From Streptomyces sp. NBC_01428 (GTDB lineage: Bacteria > Actinomycetota > Actinomycetes > Streptomycetales > Streptomycetaceae), in the NCBI RefSeq assembly GCF_036231965.1, contig NZ_CP109499.1, positions 6,138,001 through 6,202,000 on the forward strand: a stretch of 64,000 nt of DNA, given 5' to 3'. The translations under genes and the position numbers were made by a program. The notes under the pieces were generated by a model. The model was not told where the DNA came from. It saw nothing but the letters and a program-made list of their open reading frames with translations, and did not search any database. The stretch's first letter is position 1. Every line of letters starts with the position of its first letter. This document shows positions 26,420 to 35,125 of the stretch, one piece after another.

Positions 26420-27682
26420 TCAGTCCACCCCCTTGATCCGCCCGACCAGCACCGCTCCCGCGAGACCGATCACCGCCGCGACCGCGTACAGCACCCGGTA
26501 GCCGCCCAGATACGTCACGACCGGCGCCGCCAGGGCGGGGGCGGCGACCTGGGGGAGGGCGTTGGCGATGTTGATGACGCCGAGGTCCTTGCCGCGGTCG
26601 AGCGCCGTCGGCAGGACGTCCGTCATCAGGGCGAAGTCGACGGAGGTGAACACGCCGAAGCCGACACCGAGGACGGCCGCCGCGACGATCGCGCCGGGCC
26701 AGGTCTGCCACCCCGCCAGCGCCGCGGTGGCCACCGCCATCAGGACGCCGGACCAGACCACGAACGGTTTGCGGCGGCCCACCCGGTCCGACCACACCCC
26801 GCCGACCACGACGGTGGCGAGCAGCGTGACGCCGTTCACCGCGGTGAGGATCAGGACGCCCTGCTCGGGATCGTCGTGGTGCAGCCGGTCGCGCAGGTAG
26901 TAGAGGAGATACAGCAGCACGAGGGCGTTGCTGAGGTTGATGAGGAAGCGGGTCAGCCACGCCCACGCCAGGTCGGGGTGGCGGCGCGGGCTCAGCCGGA
27001 AGGAGCCGAGGAAGGCCCGCGGGGACCAGTCGGGCCGGTCCGCCGCGGGCAGCCGCAGGTCCTCGTACCGCAGCACGTACGGCAGGACGCCCACCAGCGT
27101 GAACACCGCACAGGCCGCGTAGCCGCCGCCGGTGCCTCCCGCCGCCGTCGCCAGCGCGGTGCCGCCGACCACGCCGAGGATCTGCGCGGCGCCCAGCCAG
27201 CCGCCCACCGAGCCCCGCTGGGACCTGGGCACCCGGTCGGGGACGGCGGCCGTGACCGCGGCGAACGCGGCGTTCAGGGTGAGCTGGACCAGGCACCAGC
27301 CCGCCGCCGCCGTCCACGGACCGTCGGCCCGCCCCAGGAGCAGCAGGGACAGCGCGCCGCCGGCCGCTCCGGCCACGATCCACGGCGTGCGGCGGCCCCG
27401 GCGTGAGGTCGTCCGGTCAGAGAGCGCGCCGAACAGCGGGTTGGCGATCAGCGAGACGACCGCGCCGGCCCCCGTGATCCAGGCCAGCAGCGTCTCCTTG
27501 GACATGCCGGTGCCGGGCGCGAAGTCCTCCGCCTGCGCGGCGAGGAGGATCTGCAGAGGCCCGTACCAGCCCACCCAGATCGCCCCGTTGGCGAGGGAGA
27601 GCGCCGACGTCCAGCCCCGGCCCACCCGTTCGACGGGCTCGGCGAGCGCCCCGGCGGGCACGGCCGGTCCGGTCGCGGTCAT
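26420..27682 (-). CDS. MFS transporter, probable sugar transporter
   Basis: 420-residue 12-helix major facilitator. Visible features are NPLFGALSDRTTSRRGRRTPW (loop 2-3 motif, split here by residue numbers 65-85) and VWSDRVGRRKPFVVW in the second half; together with LSLANGAIWVGWYGP this resembles the SLC45/GPH-like sugar symporters. The start ATG 27682 overlaps the beta-glucosidase stop, so the two are one operon: import of a beta-glucoside followed by cytoplasmic hydrolysis is the likely job (inference). A run of ten C residues near 26401-26410 lies just past its stop. Confidence 0.83.
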   Translation of the reverse strand: MTATGPAVPAGALAEPVERVGRGWTSALSLANGAIWVGWYGPLQILLAAQAEDFAPGTGMSKETLLAWITGAGAVVSLIANPLFGALSDRTTSRRGRRTPWIVAGAAGGALSLLLLGRADGPWTAAAGWCLVQLTLNAAFAAVTAAVPDRVPRSQRGSVGGWLGAAQILGVVGGTALATAAGGTGGGYAACAVFTLVGVLPYVLRYEDLRLPAADRPDWSPRAFLGSFRLSPRRHPDLAWAWLTRFLINLSNALVLLYLLYYLRDRLHHDDPEQGVLILTAVNGVTLLATVVVGGVWSDRVGRRKPFVVWSGVLMAVATAALAGWQTWPGAIVAAAVLGVGFGVFTSVDFALMTDVLPTALDRGKDLGVINIANALPQVAAPALAAPVVTYLGGYRVLYAVAAVIGLAGAVLVGRIKGVD

Positions 27683-28995
27683 CTCTGTGCCCGCAGCACG
27701 TCCCGCAGCCATCGGTAGGAGGCCTTGGGCGTTCGCTCCAGGGTGTCGAAGTCGACGTGGACGAGACCGAAGCGGCGCGCGTACCCCTCCGCCCACTCGA
27801 AGTTGTCCAGAAGCGACCAAACGAAGTAGCCGCGGACGTCGACGCCCTGCTCCGACGCCCGGTGCAGCGCGCGGACATGACCGTCCAGGAAGGTGATCCG
27901 TTCCTGGTCGTCGATGCCGTCGTAGGAGCAGCCGTTCTCGGTGATGACGACGGGCGGGAGCCGCTGTCCGTAGCGCTCGCGGAAGCCCGTGAGCAGTTCG
28001 GTGAGCGCCTCGGGCACCACCGGCCAGCCGAAGTCGGTCACCGGGTACCCCTCCAGCTCGTGGACGGTGAAGGGCAGGTCGGCGGGCAGGCGGAGTCCGC
28101 CGAACTCGATCTCGGTTCCCTCGGGGGCGCCCACCCGGGTCGGCTGGTAGTAGTTGATCCCGTACCAGTCGAGGGGCTCGCCGATGATCTTCAGGTCGGC
28201 CTCGACGTCGCCGGGCATCAGCGTCTCGACGCCCTCGGGATAGCGGCCGAGCAGGACCGGGTCGGCGAACAGGCGGTTGAGCAGCAGGTCGTAGAAGTCG
28301 GCCGCCGCCACGTCCTCTGCGCGGGAGGAGGCGGCCCAGGTCGGGCCGTGCGAGTTGGCGATGCCGATGTCTCCCGCGCCGGCCGCGCGCAGCGCCCGGA
28401 CGGCGAGACCGTGCGCGAGGAGCTGGTGGTGGGCCACCGGCAGCGCGTCGAACAGGAGCCGCTCGCCGGGGGCGTGCGCGCCGAGCGCGTGGCCCAGCAG
28501 GGTGTGTTCGGCGGGCTCGTTGAGGGTGATCCACTTCGTGACGCGGTCACCGAGCCGTCCGGCGACCGTTCCCGCGTACGCGGCGAACCGCTCGGCGGTG
28601 TCCCGGTCCCGCCAGTCGAGCTCCGCCGGCAGGTCCCAGTGGAACAGGGTGGGGACGGGCCGGACACCCGCCGCGCACAGGGCGTCGACGAGACGGTCGT
28701 AGAAGTCGAGGCCGCCGGGGGAGTTCACCCGGGGCCAGGACACCGAGAAGCGGTACGCGTCCACGCCCAGACCCGCGAGGAGCTCCACGTCCTCGGGGTA
28801 GCGGTGGTAGTGGTCGCAGGCCACCGCGGCCGTGGAGCCGTCCTTGACGCGGCCGGGTTCGGCGGTGAAGGCGTCCCACACCGACGGGGCGCGCTCACCG
28901 ACGGCCCCCTCGATCTGGTGGGCCGAGGTGGACACGCCCCAGAGGAAGCCGGGCGGGAACTGCGGGAGGGGGTTCGTCGCCATGCGCGCGATCAT
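27679..28995 (-). CDS. GH1 beta-glucosidase
   Basis: 438-residue family 1 glycoside hydrolase. The N-terminal signature FPPGFLWGVSTSAHQIEGA, the acid/base motif TLNEP (around residue 160) and the nucleophile motif ITENG (around 345) are all present, as is the C-terminal SLLDNFEWAEGY that contacts the sugar in subsite -1. No signal peptide, so it acts inside the cell on imported oligosaccharides. Start codon 28995 (MIARM) has a weak GGGG upstream; ATG 28983 (MATNPL) is equally plausible. It is the first gene of an operon with the MFS transporter. Confidence 0.94.
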   Translation of the reverse strand: MIARMATNPLPQFPPGFLWGVSTSAHQIEGAVGERAPSVWDAFTAEPGRVKDGSTAAVACDHYHRYPEDVELLAGLGVDAYRFSVSWPRVNSPGGLDFYDRLVDALCAAGVRPVPTLFHWDLPAELDWRDRDTAERFAAYAGTVAGRLGDRVTKWITLNEPAEHTLLGHALGAHAPGERLLFDALPVAHHQLLAHGLAVRALRAAGAGDIGIANSHGPTWAASSRAEDVAAADFYDLLLNRLFADPVLLGRYPEGVETLMPGDVEADLKIIGEPLDWYGINYYQPTRVGAPEGTEIEFGGLRLPADLPFTVHELEGYPVTDFGWPVVPEALTELLTGFRERYGQRLPPVVITENGCSYDGIDDQERITFLDGHVRALHRASEQGVDVRGYFVWSLLDNFEWAEGYARRFGLVHVDFDTLERTPKASYRWLRDVLRAQR

Positions 28996-29079
28996 CCGTA
29001 CCCCGGGTAACGGAAGTCAACGGTGCGGCGAGGACCGGACGTTGACACCCCCGCCGGCCCCGCCCGTCGCACCCCTTGG

Positions 29080-29346
29080 CTAGGCGCCCTCCTTGAGCAC
29101 CCGGGAGATCAGCTCGCGCTGGTCCTCCGTGAGGCTCGGGTCGGCCGCGTGGACCGTCGTGCCGTCCACCGTGATCCGGTAGCCGAAGCCGTCCGGGACA
29201 CCGGGCGGGGGAGTGTCCCGCCCGGCGGCGAGCGTCCGCTCGGCCAGGGCGTGCCAGTCGGCCGCGTCGGGCCGTCCCGAGGTGTCCACCTCCGCACGGC
29301 GCTCGATGCCCGCGAACCCGCCCGTACGCCTCACCGAAATACGCAT
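29080..29346 (-). CDS. Emfourin-like protealysin inhibitor
   Basis: 88-residue protein (MRISVRRTGGFAGIERRAEV) matching my memory of emfourin, the small intracellular inhibitor encoded beside protealysin-like M4 proteases. It has no signal peptide; ATPxxx-like hydrophobic core residues and the stretch FGYRITVDGTTVHAAD fit the family's beta-rich fold. It follows the M4 protease gene on the same strand with a 60-base gap, so the pair is probably cotranscribed as protease then inhibitor. Confidence 0.82.
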   Translation of the reverse strand: MRISVRRTGGFAGIERRAEVDTSGRPDAADWHALAERTLAAGRDTPPPGVPDGFGYRITVDGTTVHAADPSLTEDQRELISRVLKEGA

Positions 29347-29406
29347 GGCCCCTGTCTAGCCGACACGGCCGCCCGCGGCCACGGCCCCGACGCGGAACGG
29401 CACCCG

Positions 29407-30477
29407 CTACGTGGCCGGAACCCCCACCTGCTCCCAGGCCTTGACGACCGCCTGGAGCTCCTCCCCGTCGTTGTACCGGGAGCGCGCCGCGGCCAGCGTG
29501 AGCCGCGCGAAGTCCGAGAACAGGGCCTGCTGCGGCAGCTCCCCGCCGGTCAGGACGTCGTACCAGATCTGCCCGGCCCGCTCCCACGCGTGCCCGCCGA
29601 GTGCCTCGGCGACGAGGTAGAAGGCGTGGTTGGGGATGCCCGAGTTGATGTGGACGCCGCCGTTGTCACGGCCGGTGCGGACATAGCCGTCCATCGTGCC
29701 GGGCTGCGGGTCCTTGCCGAGCACGTCGTCGTCGTACGCGCTGCCCGGCTCCTTCATGGACCGCAGGGCGGAGCCGGTGACCCGCGGGGCGAGGAGCCCG
29801 GCGCCGATCAGCCAGTCGGCCTCGGCGGCGCTCTGGCCGAGCGTGTACTGCTTGATCAGTGACCCGAAGACGTCCGACATCGACTCGTTCAGCGCGCCCG
29901 GCTGGCCGAAGTACGTGAGGTTCGCCGTGTACTGGGTGACGCCGTGGGTCAGCTCGTGCCCGATGACGTCGACCGGGATGGTGAAGTCGAGGAAGATCTC
30001 GCCGTCCCCGTCGCCGAACACCATCTGCTCGCCGTTCCAGAAGGCGTTGTTGTAGTCGTTGTCGAAGTGCACGGTGGCGTCGAGCGGCAGGCCGTCGCCG
30101 TTGATCGAGGAGCGCTGGTAGGCGTTCAGGTACAGCTCGAAGGTGGCGCCGAGGCCGGCGTACGCCCGGTTGACGGTGGCGTCCTTGCCAGGCTCCTCGC
30201 CCTCGCCGCGGACCCGGGTGCCCGGCAGGTCCTGCCCGTGGCGTGCGTCGTAGATCGTGCGGTGCGGCTGCCCGCCCGCCGCGTCCGGCGGCGCGGCGAC
30301 GGAGGGCGCGCCGAGGACGGTGGTCAGCCGCCGGTGGGTGCGCTCGTACGCGTCCCGCTCCAGGGTCTGGCGGGCGGGACCGGCGAGCGCGGGGTCCTCG
30401 CTGCTCGCGAGCCGGTCGAGGACGTGGGGCGGCACGATGGTGCAGAAGACGGGCTCGAAGCCCCCGTTGGTGGTCAT
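29407..30477 (-). CDS. M4 (protealysin-like) metallopeptidase
   Basis: 356-residue thermolysin-family protease. HELTH at residues 174-178 and the Glu in LNESMSDVFG bind zinc; GGVHINSGIPNHAFYLVAEALGG, in pieces around 265-290, carries the active-site His. The short N-terminal propeptide has FCTIVPPHVL, the PPI-type motif of protealysin precursors, and there is no signal peptide, again as in protealysins. ATG 30477 is preferred (AAGGG 9 bases upstream) over a GTG at 30486. The adjacent emfourin-like gene probably encodes its inhibitor. Confidence 0.92.
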   Translation of the reverse strand: MTTNGGFEPVFCTIVPPHVLDRLASSEDPALAGPARQTLERDAYERTHRRLTTVLGAPSVAAPPDAAGGQPHRTIYDARHGQDLPGTRVRGEGEEPGKDATVNRAYAGLGATFELYLNAYQRSSINGDGLPLDATVHFDNDYNNAFWNGEQMVFGDGDGEIFLDFTIPVDVIGHELTHGVTQYTANLTYFGQPGALNESMSDVFGSLIKQYTLGQSAAEADWLIGAGLLAPRVTGSALRSMKEPGSAYDDDVLGKDPQPGTMDGYVRTGRDNGGVHINSGIPNHAFYLVAEALGGHAWERAGQIWYDVLTGGELPQQALFSDFARLTLAAARSRYNDGEELQAVVKAWEQVGVPAT

Positions 30478-30653
30478 GCCCGGCACCCTTGCACTGAGTT
30501 ATGCCACTGTCACTACCTGCAACCATGATTGGTGAAATGCGGCGAAAGGGAGCCGGACCGTCCGCTCGGAAGTGGCATGACGCACGTTTTGTCCTCTTCG
30601 CCACCCGTGATCCCGCATACTGATACGGCCCCCCGAGACCAGCGCGACTCGGC

Positions 30654-30797
30654 TAGGCTGCGGAGCATCATGCGTTTCGGGCTGCTTCTCCTTAGCTGCC
30701 GCGGCGAGGGCCTGTAGTCGAGGCCGACCCCCTCCCCGCGGAGTCTGGCGTTGCGCCGTCGGCCGTCCTTTCGGACATCCTGAGGAGCCCACGCATC
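30654..30797 (+). promoter_or_regulatory. leuA leader region with attenuator-like hairpins
   Basis: TAGGCT at 30654-30659 could be the -10 box, which would start the message close to the leader ATG at 30670. After the leader peptide, GGCCGAC (30722-30728) can pair with GTCGGCC (30758-30764), and GTCC/GGAC (30765-30776) forms a small hairpin ahead of the leuA ribosome binding site. The arrangement fits translation-coupled attenuation by leucine supply; which hairpins compete cannot be settled by eye. Confidence 0.6.
30670..30717 (+). CDS. leuL: leuA leader peptide
   Basis: 15-codon open frame MRFGLLLLSCRGEGL ending in TAG, 80 bases before leuA. Four consecutive Leu codons (CTG CTT CTC CTT) include CTT twice, a rare codon in this GC-rich genome, as expected for a ribosome-stalling sensor of charged leucyl-tRNA. 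The initiation codon lies about 10 bases after a possible -10 box, so the message may be leaderless (inference). Confidence 0.85.
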   Translation: MRFGLLLLSCRGEGL

Positions 30798-32549
30798 ATG
30801 GCGAACAGCCACAGCAGCGAGCAGACCCGCGCCAACCGCCAGCGTCCCACGTCGATGCCGGTCCACAAGTACGGCCAGTACGACCAGGTCGACATCCCCG
30901 ACCGGAACTGGCCGAACAACCGGATCACCGTCGCCCCCCGCTGGCTCTCCACCGACCTGCGTGACGGCAACCAGGCCCTGATCGACCCCATGTCGCCCGC
31001 GCGCAAGCGCGAGATGTTCGACCTGCTGGTGAAGATGGGCTACAAGGAGATCGAGGTCGGCTTCCCGGCGTCGGGCCAGACGGACTTCGACTTCGTCCGC
31101 TCGATCATCGAGGACGAGACGGCGATCCCCGACGACGTGACGATCTCCGTACTGACCCAGGCCCGCGAGGACCTGATCGAGCGGACCGTCGAGTCGCTGA
31201 AGGGCGCCCGGCGCGCCAACGTCCACCTGTACAACGCGACCGCCCCGGTCTTCCGCCGCGTCGTCTTCCGCGGCTCGAAGGACGACATCAAGCAGATCGC
31301 GGTCGATGGCACCCGCCTGGTCGTCGAGTACGCGGAGAAGCTGCTGGGCCCCGAGACCGAGTTCGGCTACCAGTACAGCCCCGAGATCTTCACCGACACC
31401 GAGCTGGACTTCGCCCTGGAGGTCTGCGAGGCGGTCATGGACGTCTGGCAGCCCGGCCCGGGCCGCGAGATCATCCTCAACCTGCCCGCCACCGTGGAGC
31501 GTTCCACCCCCTCCACGCACGCGGACCGCTTCGAGTGGATGGGCCGCAACCTGTCCCGCCGCGAGCACGTCTGCCTGTCGATCCACCCCCACAACGACCG
31601 CGGCACCGCCGTCGCCGCCGCCGAACTGGCCCTGATGGCCGGCGCCGACCGCGTCGAGGGCTGCCTGTTCGGCCAGGGCGAGCGCACCGGCAACGTCGAC
31701 CTGGTCACCCTGGGCATGAACCTGTTCTCGCAGGGCGTCGACCCGCAGATCGACTTCTCCGACATCGACGAGATCCGCCGTACGTGGGAGTACTGCAACC
31801 AGATGGACGTCCACGCCCGTCACCCGTACGTCGGCGACCTCGTCTACACCTCCTTCTCCGGCTCCCACCAGGACGCCATCAAGAAGGGCTTCGACGCCAT
31901 GGAGGCCGACGCCGCCGCCAAGGGCGTCACCGTCGACGACATCGAGTGGGCCGTGCCGTACCTGCCCATCGACCCCAAGGACGTCGGCCGCTCCTACGAG
32001 GCCGTCATCCGCGTCAACTCGCAGTCCGGCAAGGGCGGTATCGCGTACGTCCTGAAGAACGACCACAAGCTGGACCTGCCGCGCCGTATGCAGATCGAGT
32101 TCTCGAAGCTCATCCAGCAGAAGACGGACGCCGAGGGCGGCGAGGTCACCCCGAAGGACATCTGGGCGACCTTCCAGGACGAGTACCTGCCCAACCCCGC
32201 GAACCCGTGGGGCCGCGTCCAGGTCAGGACCGGCCAGTCCACCACGGACAAGGACGGCGTGGACGCCCTCACCGTCGAGGCCACCGTCGACGGCGCGGAC
32301 ACCGTCCTGAGCGGTACCGGCAACGGCCCGATCTCCGCGTTCTTCGACGCCCTGCAGTCCATCGGCATCGACGTACGCCTGCTGGACTACCAGGAGCACA
32401 CGATGAGCGAGGGCGCCTCCGCCCAGGCCGCCTCGTACATCGAATGCGCGATCGGCGACAAGGTTCTGTGGGGAATCGGCATCGACGCGAATACGACACG
32501 CGCCTCGCTGAAGGCCGTCGTCTCCGCCGTCAACCGCGCCGCCCGCTGA
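30798..32549 (+). CDS. leuA: 2-isopropylmalate synthase
   Basis: 583-residue LeuA of the long actinobacterial type (type 2). It condenses acetyl-CoA with 2-oxoisovalerate in the first leucine-specific step. The catalytic TIM barrel shows STDLRDGNQAL (substrate Arg/Asp), EVGFPASGQTD, LSIHPHNDRGTAVAA (metal His pair) and GCLFGQGERTGNVDL; the C-terminal LeuA dimer domain (about 440-583) is the leucine-feedback site. GAGGAG lies 14 bases before ATG 30798. It is preceded by a Leu-rich leader peptide and followed by a strong terminator, so it is monocistronic. Confidence 0.98.
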   Translation: MANSHSSEQTRANRQRPTSMPVHKYGQYDQVDIPDRNWPNNRITVAPRWLSTDLRDGNQALIDPMSPARKREMFDLLVKMGYKEIEVGFPASGQTDFDFVRSIIEDETAIPDDVTISVLTQAREDLIERTVESLKGARRANVHLYNATAPVFRRVVFRGSKDDIKQIAVDGTRLVVEYAEKLLGPETEFGYQYSPEIFTDTELDFALEVCEAVMDVWQPGPGREIILNLPATVERSTPSTHADRFEWMGRNLSRREHVCLSIHPHNDRGTAVAAAELALMAGADRVEGCLFGQGERTGNVDLVTLGMNLFSQGVDPQIDFSDIDEIRRTWEYCNQMDVHARHPYVGDLVYTSFSGSHQDAIKKGFDAMEADAAAKGVTVDDIEWAVPYLPIDPKDVGRSYEAVIRVNSQSGKGGIAYVLKNDHKLDLPRRMQIEFSKLIQQKTDAEGGEVTPKDIWATFQDEYLPNPANPWGRVQVRTGQSTTDKDGVDALTVEATVDGADTVLSGTGNGPISAFFDALQSIGIDVRLLDYQEHTMSEGASAQAASYIECAIGDKVLWGIGIDANTTRASLKAVVSAVNRAAR

Positions 32550-32570
32550 CCCGTTCCACCTGCGTCTTTC

Positions 32571-32604
32571 CGGCCCCGTCCGCCTTCCGAGGCGGGCGGG
32601 GCCG
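32571..32604 (+). terminator. leuA terminator
   Basis: CGGCCCCGTCCGCC (32571-32584) pairs with GGCGGGCGGGGCCG (32591-32604) in a 14-bp stem with one T-G pair and a TTCCGA loop, 21 bases past the leuA stop. Confidence 0.82.
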
Positions 32605-32712
32605 CCGTCGTGTACCGGCCAAACCGCACCGGGGTCACGGACGGGTCTCGTCCGGGGTACTGACGGCGCCTCGACAATGTGGCTAACATCACGCCAGCGC
32701 GGCGATGTTGCC

Positions 32713-32750
32713 GTGGGGGTACCTCCCACGCCTTTAAGGCTGTGGGGGAG
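32713..32750. repeat. Palindromic GTGGGGGTACCTCCCAC-type intergenic element
   Basis: A compact element in which GTGGG (32713-32717) can pair with CCCAC (32725-32729), CTCCCAC (32723-32729) can instead pair with the later GTGGGGGAG, and GCCTTTAAGGC (32730-32740) forms a central hairpin. Elements of this form recur between Streptomyces genes in my memory. It sits right before the ribosome binding site of the TerB-like gene. Confidence 0.6.
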
Positions 32751-32767
32751 TTACGGAGGTGTGCGAC

Positions 32768-33463
32768 GTGCTGCCAGGATGGGGACGAAACGGTCGCTCG
32801 GTTCAGGTTCCCCGCATCCTGGGCACCCGTACGGCGTGGAGCACCGTCGGCGACGGCGAGTTCTTCTGCCCCGGCTGCGGGGGCGACCGCAACTACCAGC
32901 GGCTCACCGGACGCCGCCGCTTCACCCTCCTCGGCGTCCCCGTGCTGCCGCGCGGCGAGACCGGACCCGTCGTCGAGTGCGCCGCCTGCCACCGCCACTA
33001 CGGTGCGGACGTCCTCGACCACCCCACCACCACCCGCTTCTCCGCGATGCTCCGCGACGCCGTCCACACCGTCGCCCTCGCCGTCCTCGCCGCCGGCGGC
33101 ACCTGCGCCCGTACGTCGCTGGAGACCGCGGCGTCCGCCGTGCGCTCGGCCGGCTTCGACGACTGCACCGAGGACCAGCTCGGCGCGCTCGTCGAGGCAC
33201 TCGCCGCCGACACCGGCCGCCTCTTCGGCGAGCCCTGCGGCGCGAGCCTGGCCATAGAGCTCCACGAGGCACTGGACCCGCTGGCCCCGCATCTCGCCCC
33301 CACCGGCCGCGAGGCGATCCTCCTCCAGGGCGCCCGCATCGCCCTGGCCGACGGCCCCTACACGCCCGCCGAGCGGGACGCCCTCGCCACCGTCGGCGCG
33401 GCCCTCACGATCTGCTCGGACGACGTCACCCGCCTCCTCGCGACGGCCCGCACCCCGTCCTGA
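32768..33463 (+). CDS. TerB-like protein with N-terminal zinc ribbon
   Basis: 231 residues. The N-terminal part has two CxxC pairs (FFCPGCGG and VECAACHRHYG, about residues 25-65) that make a zinc ribbon, and the C-terminal part (ILLQGARIALADGPYTPAERDALATVG) resembles the TerB/tellurite-resistance helical domain. The start is taken as GTG 32768, 8 bases after GGAGG; the earlier GTG at 32759 overlaps that ribosome binding site. Function unknown; TerB domains bind divalent metal and occur in stress and phage-defence contexts. Confidence 0.8.
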   Translation: MLPGWGRNGRSVQVPRILGTRTAWSTVGDGEFFCPGCGGDRNYQRLTGRRRFTLLGVPVLPRGETGPVVECAACHRHYGADVLDHPTTTRFSAMLRDAVHTVALAVLAAGGTCARTSLETAASAVRSAGFDDCTEDQLGALVEALAADTGRLFGEPCGASLAIELHEALDPLAPHLAPTGREAILLQGARIALADGPYTPAERDALATVGAALTICSDDVTRLLATARTPS

Positions 33464-33687
33464 CCGTCCTGCCGCCTGACCGTTCCGACGCCTGACTGTC
33501 CTGACGTCCTGCCCGTGCCGACGTCCTGACCCTTCCGGCTGACCCTTCCGGGACGCCACCTCCGTCGCCCGCCCCGTCACCCGGCTCCGCGCCCCCGCTC
33601 GCCGCCTCAGCCGGCGCCGTCCGCGCGCGTCCGCCGCGACATCGGAGTGAACCGACACCCCGTCAGAGTGCCCTCGCCCCACAGGTA
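33464..33687. repeat. Intergenic degenerate CTGACC/GACGTCC repeats
   Basis: No gene. From 33464 to about 33560 the sequence is a run of imperfect short repeats built from CCTGACCGTCCTG, GACGCCTGACTG and GACGTCCTGACC. The remainder up to the sialidase promoter is plain GC-rich sequence. Confidence 0.5.
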
Positions 33688-33716
33688 TTGCTGTGCTCCA
33701 CGACGCCCACTAGCTT
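33688..33716 (+). promoter_or_regulatory. Putative sialidase promoter
   Basis: TTGCTG (33688-33693) and TAGCTT (33711-33716) are separated by exactly 17 bases, a good vegetative-type promoter 67 bases before the sialidase start codon. Confidence 0.55.
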
Positions 33717-33782
33717 CTCTCAGGACATCCCACGTCCCATGTCCGACGTGGTCCGCGCAGTCCGCGAAGTCCAGGGAGTGCC

Positions 33783-34997
33783 ATGACCGTCACGACCCGC
33801 ATGGCCGCGTTCGCCAGTGCCGCAGGACTCCTCACCGCCCTCGCCGCCACCGGCGGCACCGCCTCCGCCGCGCCCCTGCACGGCCGGCAGTGCACCTCCT
33901 CCGTCCCGTACACCGCGGGCCGCGACGGCTACGACACGTACCGCATCCCCGCGACCGTCACGACCCGCGCCGGCACCCTGCTGGCCTTCGCCGAGGGCCG
34001 GCACAGCGGTGCCGGCGACACCGGCGACATCGACGTCGTCCTCAGACGCTCCCCGGACGGAGGCTGCACCTGGGGCCCGCTCCAGGTCGTCACCTCCGGC
34101 GACGGCGACACCCGCGGCAACCCGGCCCCCGTCGTCGACCCCCGCAGCGGCCGCGTCGTCCTGCTCACCTCCTACAACAGCGGCGCCGTGAGCGAGGCGC
34201 AGATCATGCGCGGCGAGGTCACCGCGGACCAGAGCCGCCGCGTCTTCGTCCAGAGCAGCCGCGACGACGGCCGCCACTTCACGGCTCCGCGCGACGTCAC
34301 CGCCGCCACCAAGCTGCCCGACTGGCGCTGGTACGCCACCGGACCCGGCCACGCGATCGCCCTGCGCCACGGCCCGCACGCCGGACGCCTCGTCGTCCCC
34401 GCCAACCACTCCGCCGCCCCGCCCGCCGGCTCCGCCGACACCGGCCAGGAGGCCAGGTACTACGGCGCCCACGCCCTCTACAGCGACGACGGCGGACTCA
34501 CCTGGCACCTCGGCTTCGTCGACGACACCTACGACGGGAAGGACAACGCCAACGAGAACGCCGTCGCCGAACTCCCCGACGACAGGCTGTACTTCAGCGC
34601 CCGCGACCAGAACGGCACGAGCCCCGGCAACCGCCTCGACACCTACTCCGGTGACGGCGGCGAGACCCTCGACCGCCCCTACGCCGTCCAGCCCACCCTG
34701 AACGACGTCCCCGTCGTCCAGGGCAGCGTCCTCCAGCTCACCGGCGGACCCGCCGCGCCGCTCCTGTTCGCCGGCCCGTCCGTCCCCACCGCCCGCCGCT
34801 CCATGGCCCTGTGGCGCAGCACGACGGCGGGCGCCGGCTTCACCCGGGCGGCCACCCTGTCCGCGGACCCGGCCGCCTACTCCGACCTCGTCCAGCTCGG
34901 CCCGTCCCGCGTCGGGATCCTCTACGAGACGGGCGTCAGCGGCCCCTACGAGAGCATCACCTTCCGGCGCCTGCCCGTGAACGGCCCGACCGGATAA
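33783..34997 (+). CDS. Secreted GH33 exo-alpha-sialidase
   Basis: 404-residue sialidase with a Sec signal peptide (hydrophobic run to TASAAP, about residue 30). The six-bladed propeller shows the first arginine in YRIPA, three Asp-boxes (SPDGGCTW, SRDDGRHF, SDDGGLTW), AEGRHSGAGDTGDID with the acid/base Asp, RDQNGT, and RVGILYETG carrying the nucleophilic Tyr with its Glu. It should release terminal sialic acids from glycoconjugates outside the cell. Promoter and terminator make it monocistronic, but it faces a lyase/ABC-importer operon that could use the released sugar. Confidence 0.93.
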   Translation: MTVTTRMAAFASAAGLLTALAATGGTASAAPLHGRQCTSSVPYTAGRDGYDTYRIPATVTTRAGTLLAFAEGRHSGAGDTGDIDVVLRRSPDGGCTWGPLQVVTSGDGDTRGNPAPVVDPRSGRVVLLTSYNSGAVSEAQIMRGEVTADQSRRVFVQSSRDDGRHFTAPRDVTAATKLPDWRWYATGPGHAIALRHGPHAGRLVVPANHSAAPPAGSADTGQEARYYGAHALYSDDGGLTWHLGFVDDTYDGKDNANENAVAELPDDRLYFSARDQNGTSPGNRLDTYSGDGGETLDRPYAVQPTLNDVPVVQGSVLQLTGGPAAPLLFAGPSVPTARRSMALWRSTTAGAGFTRAATLSADPAAYSDLVQLGPSRVGILYETGVSGPYESITFRRLPVNGPTG

Positions 34998-35100
34998 GGC
35001 GAACCCGGCGGCGCGGACCCGGCCCCGTACGGCCCGGACGGGACGAGGCCGGGCGGCACGGGCCGGGCGTACGGGCCGGGTCGCGCGGGCGGGGCGATAC

Positions 35101-35124
35101 GGGCCGGGCAGCAGTGCCCGGCCC
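35101..35124. terminator. Bidirectional stem-loop between sialidase and lyase genes
   Basis: GGGCCGGGCA (35101-35110) pairs perfectly with TGCCCGGCCC (35115-35124) around GCAG. It directly abuts the stop codon of the convergent lyase gene. Confidence 0.75.
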
Positions 35125-35125
35125 C

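Noticed and set aside
30529..30717. 62-codon frame ending in the Leu-rich peptide
   Set aside because: Only the last 15 codons look functional; the upstream part overlaps the likely promoter and has no ribosome binding site, so the leader was placed at 30670.
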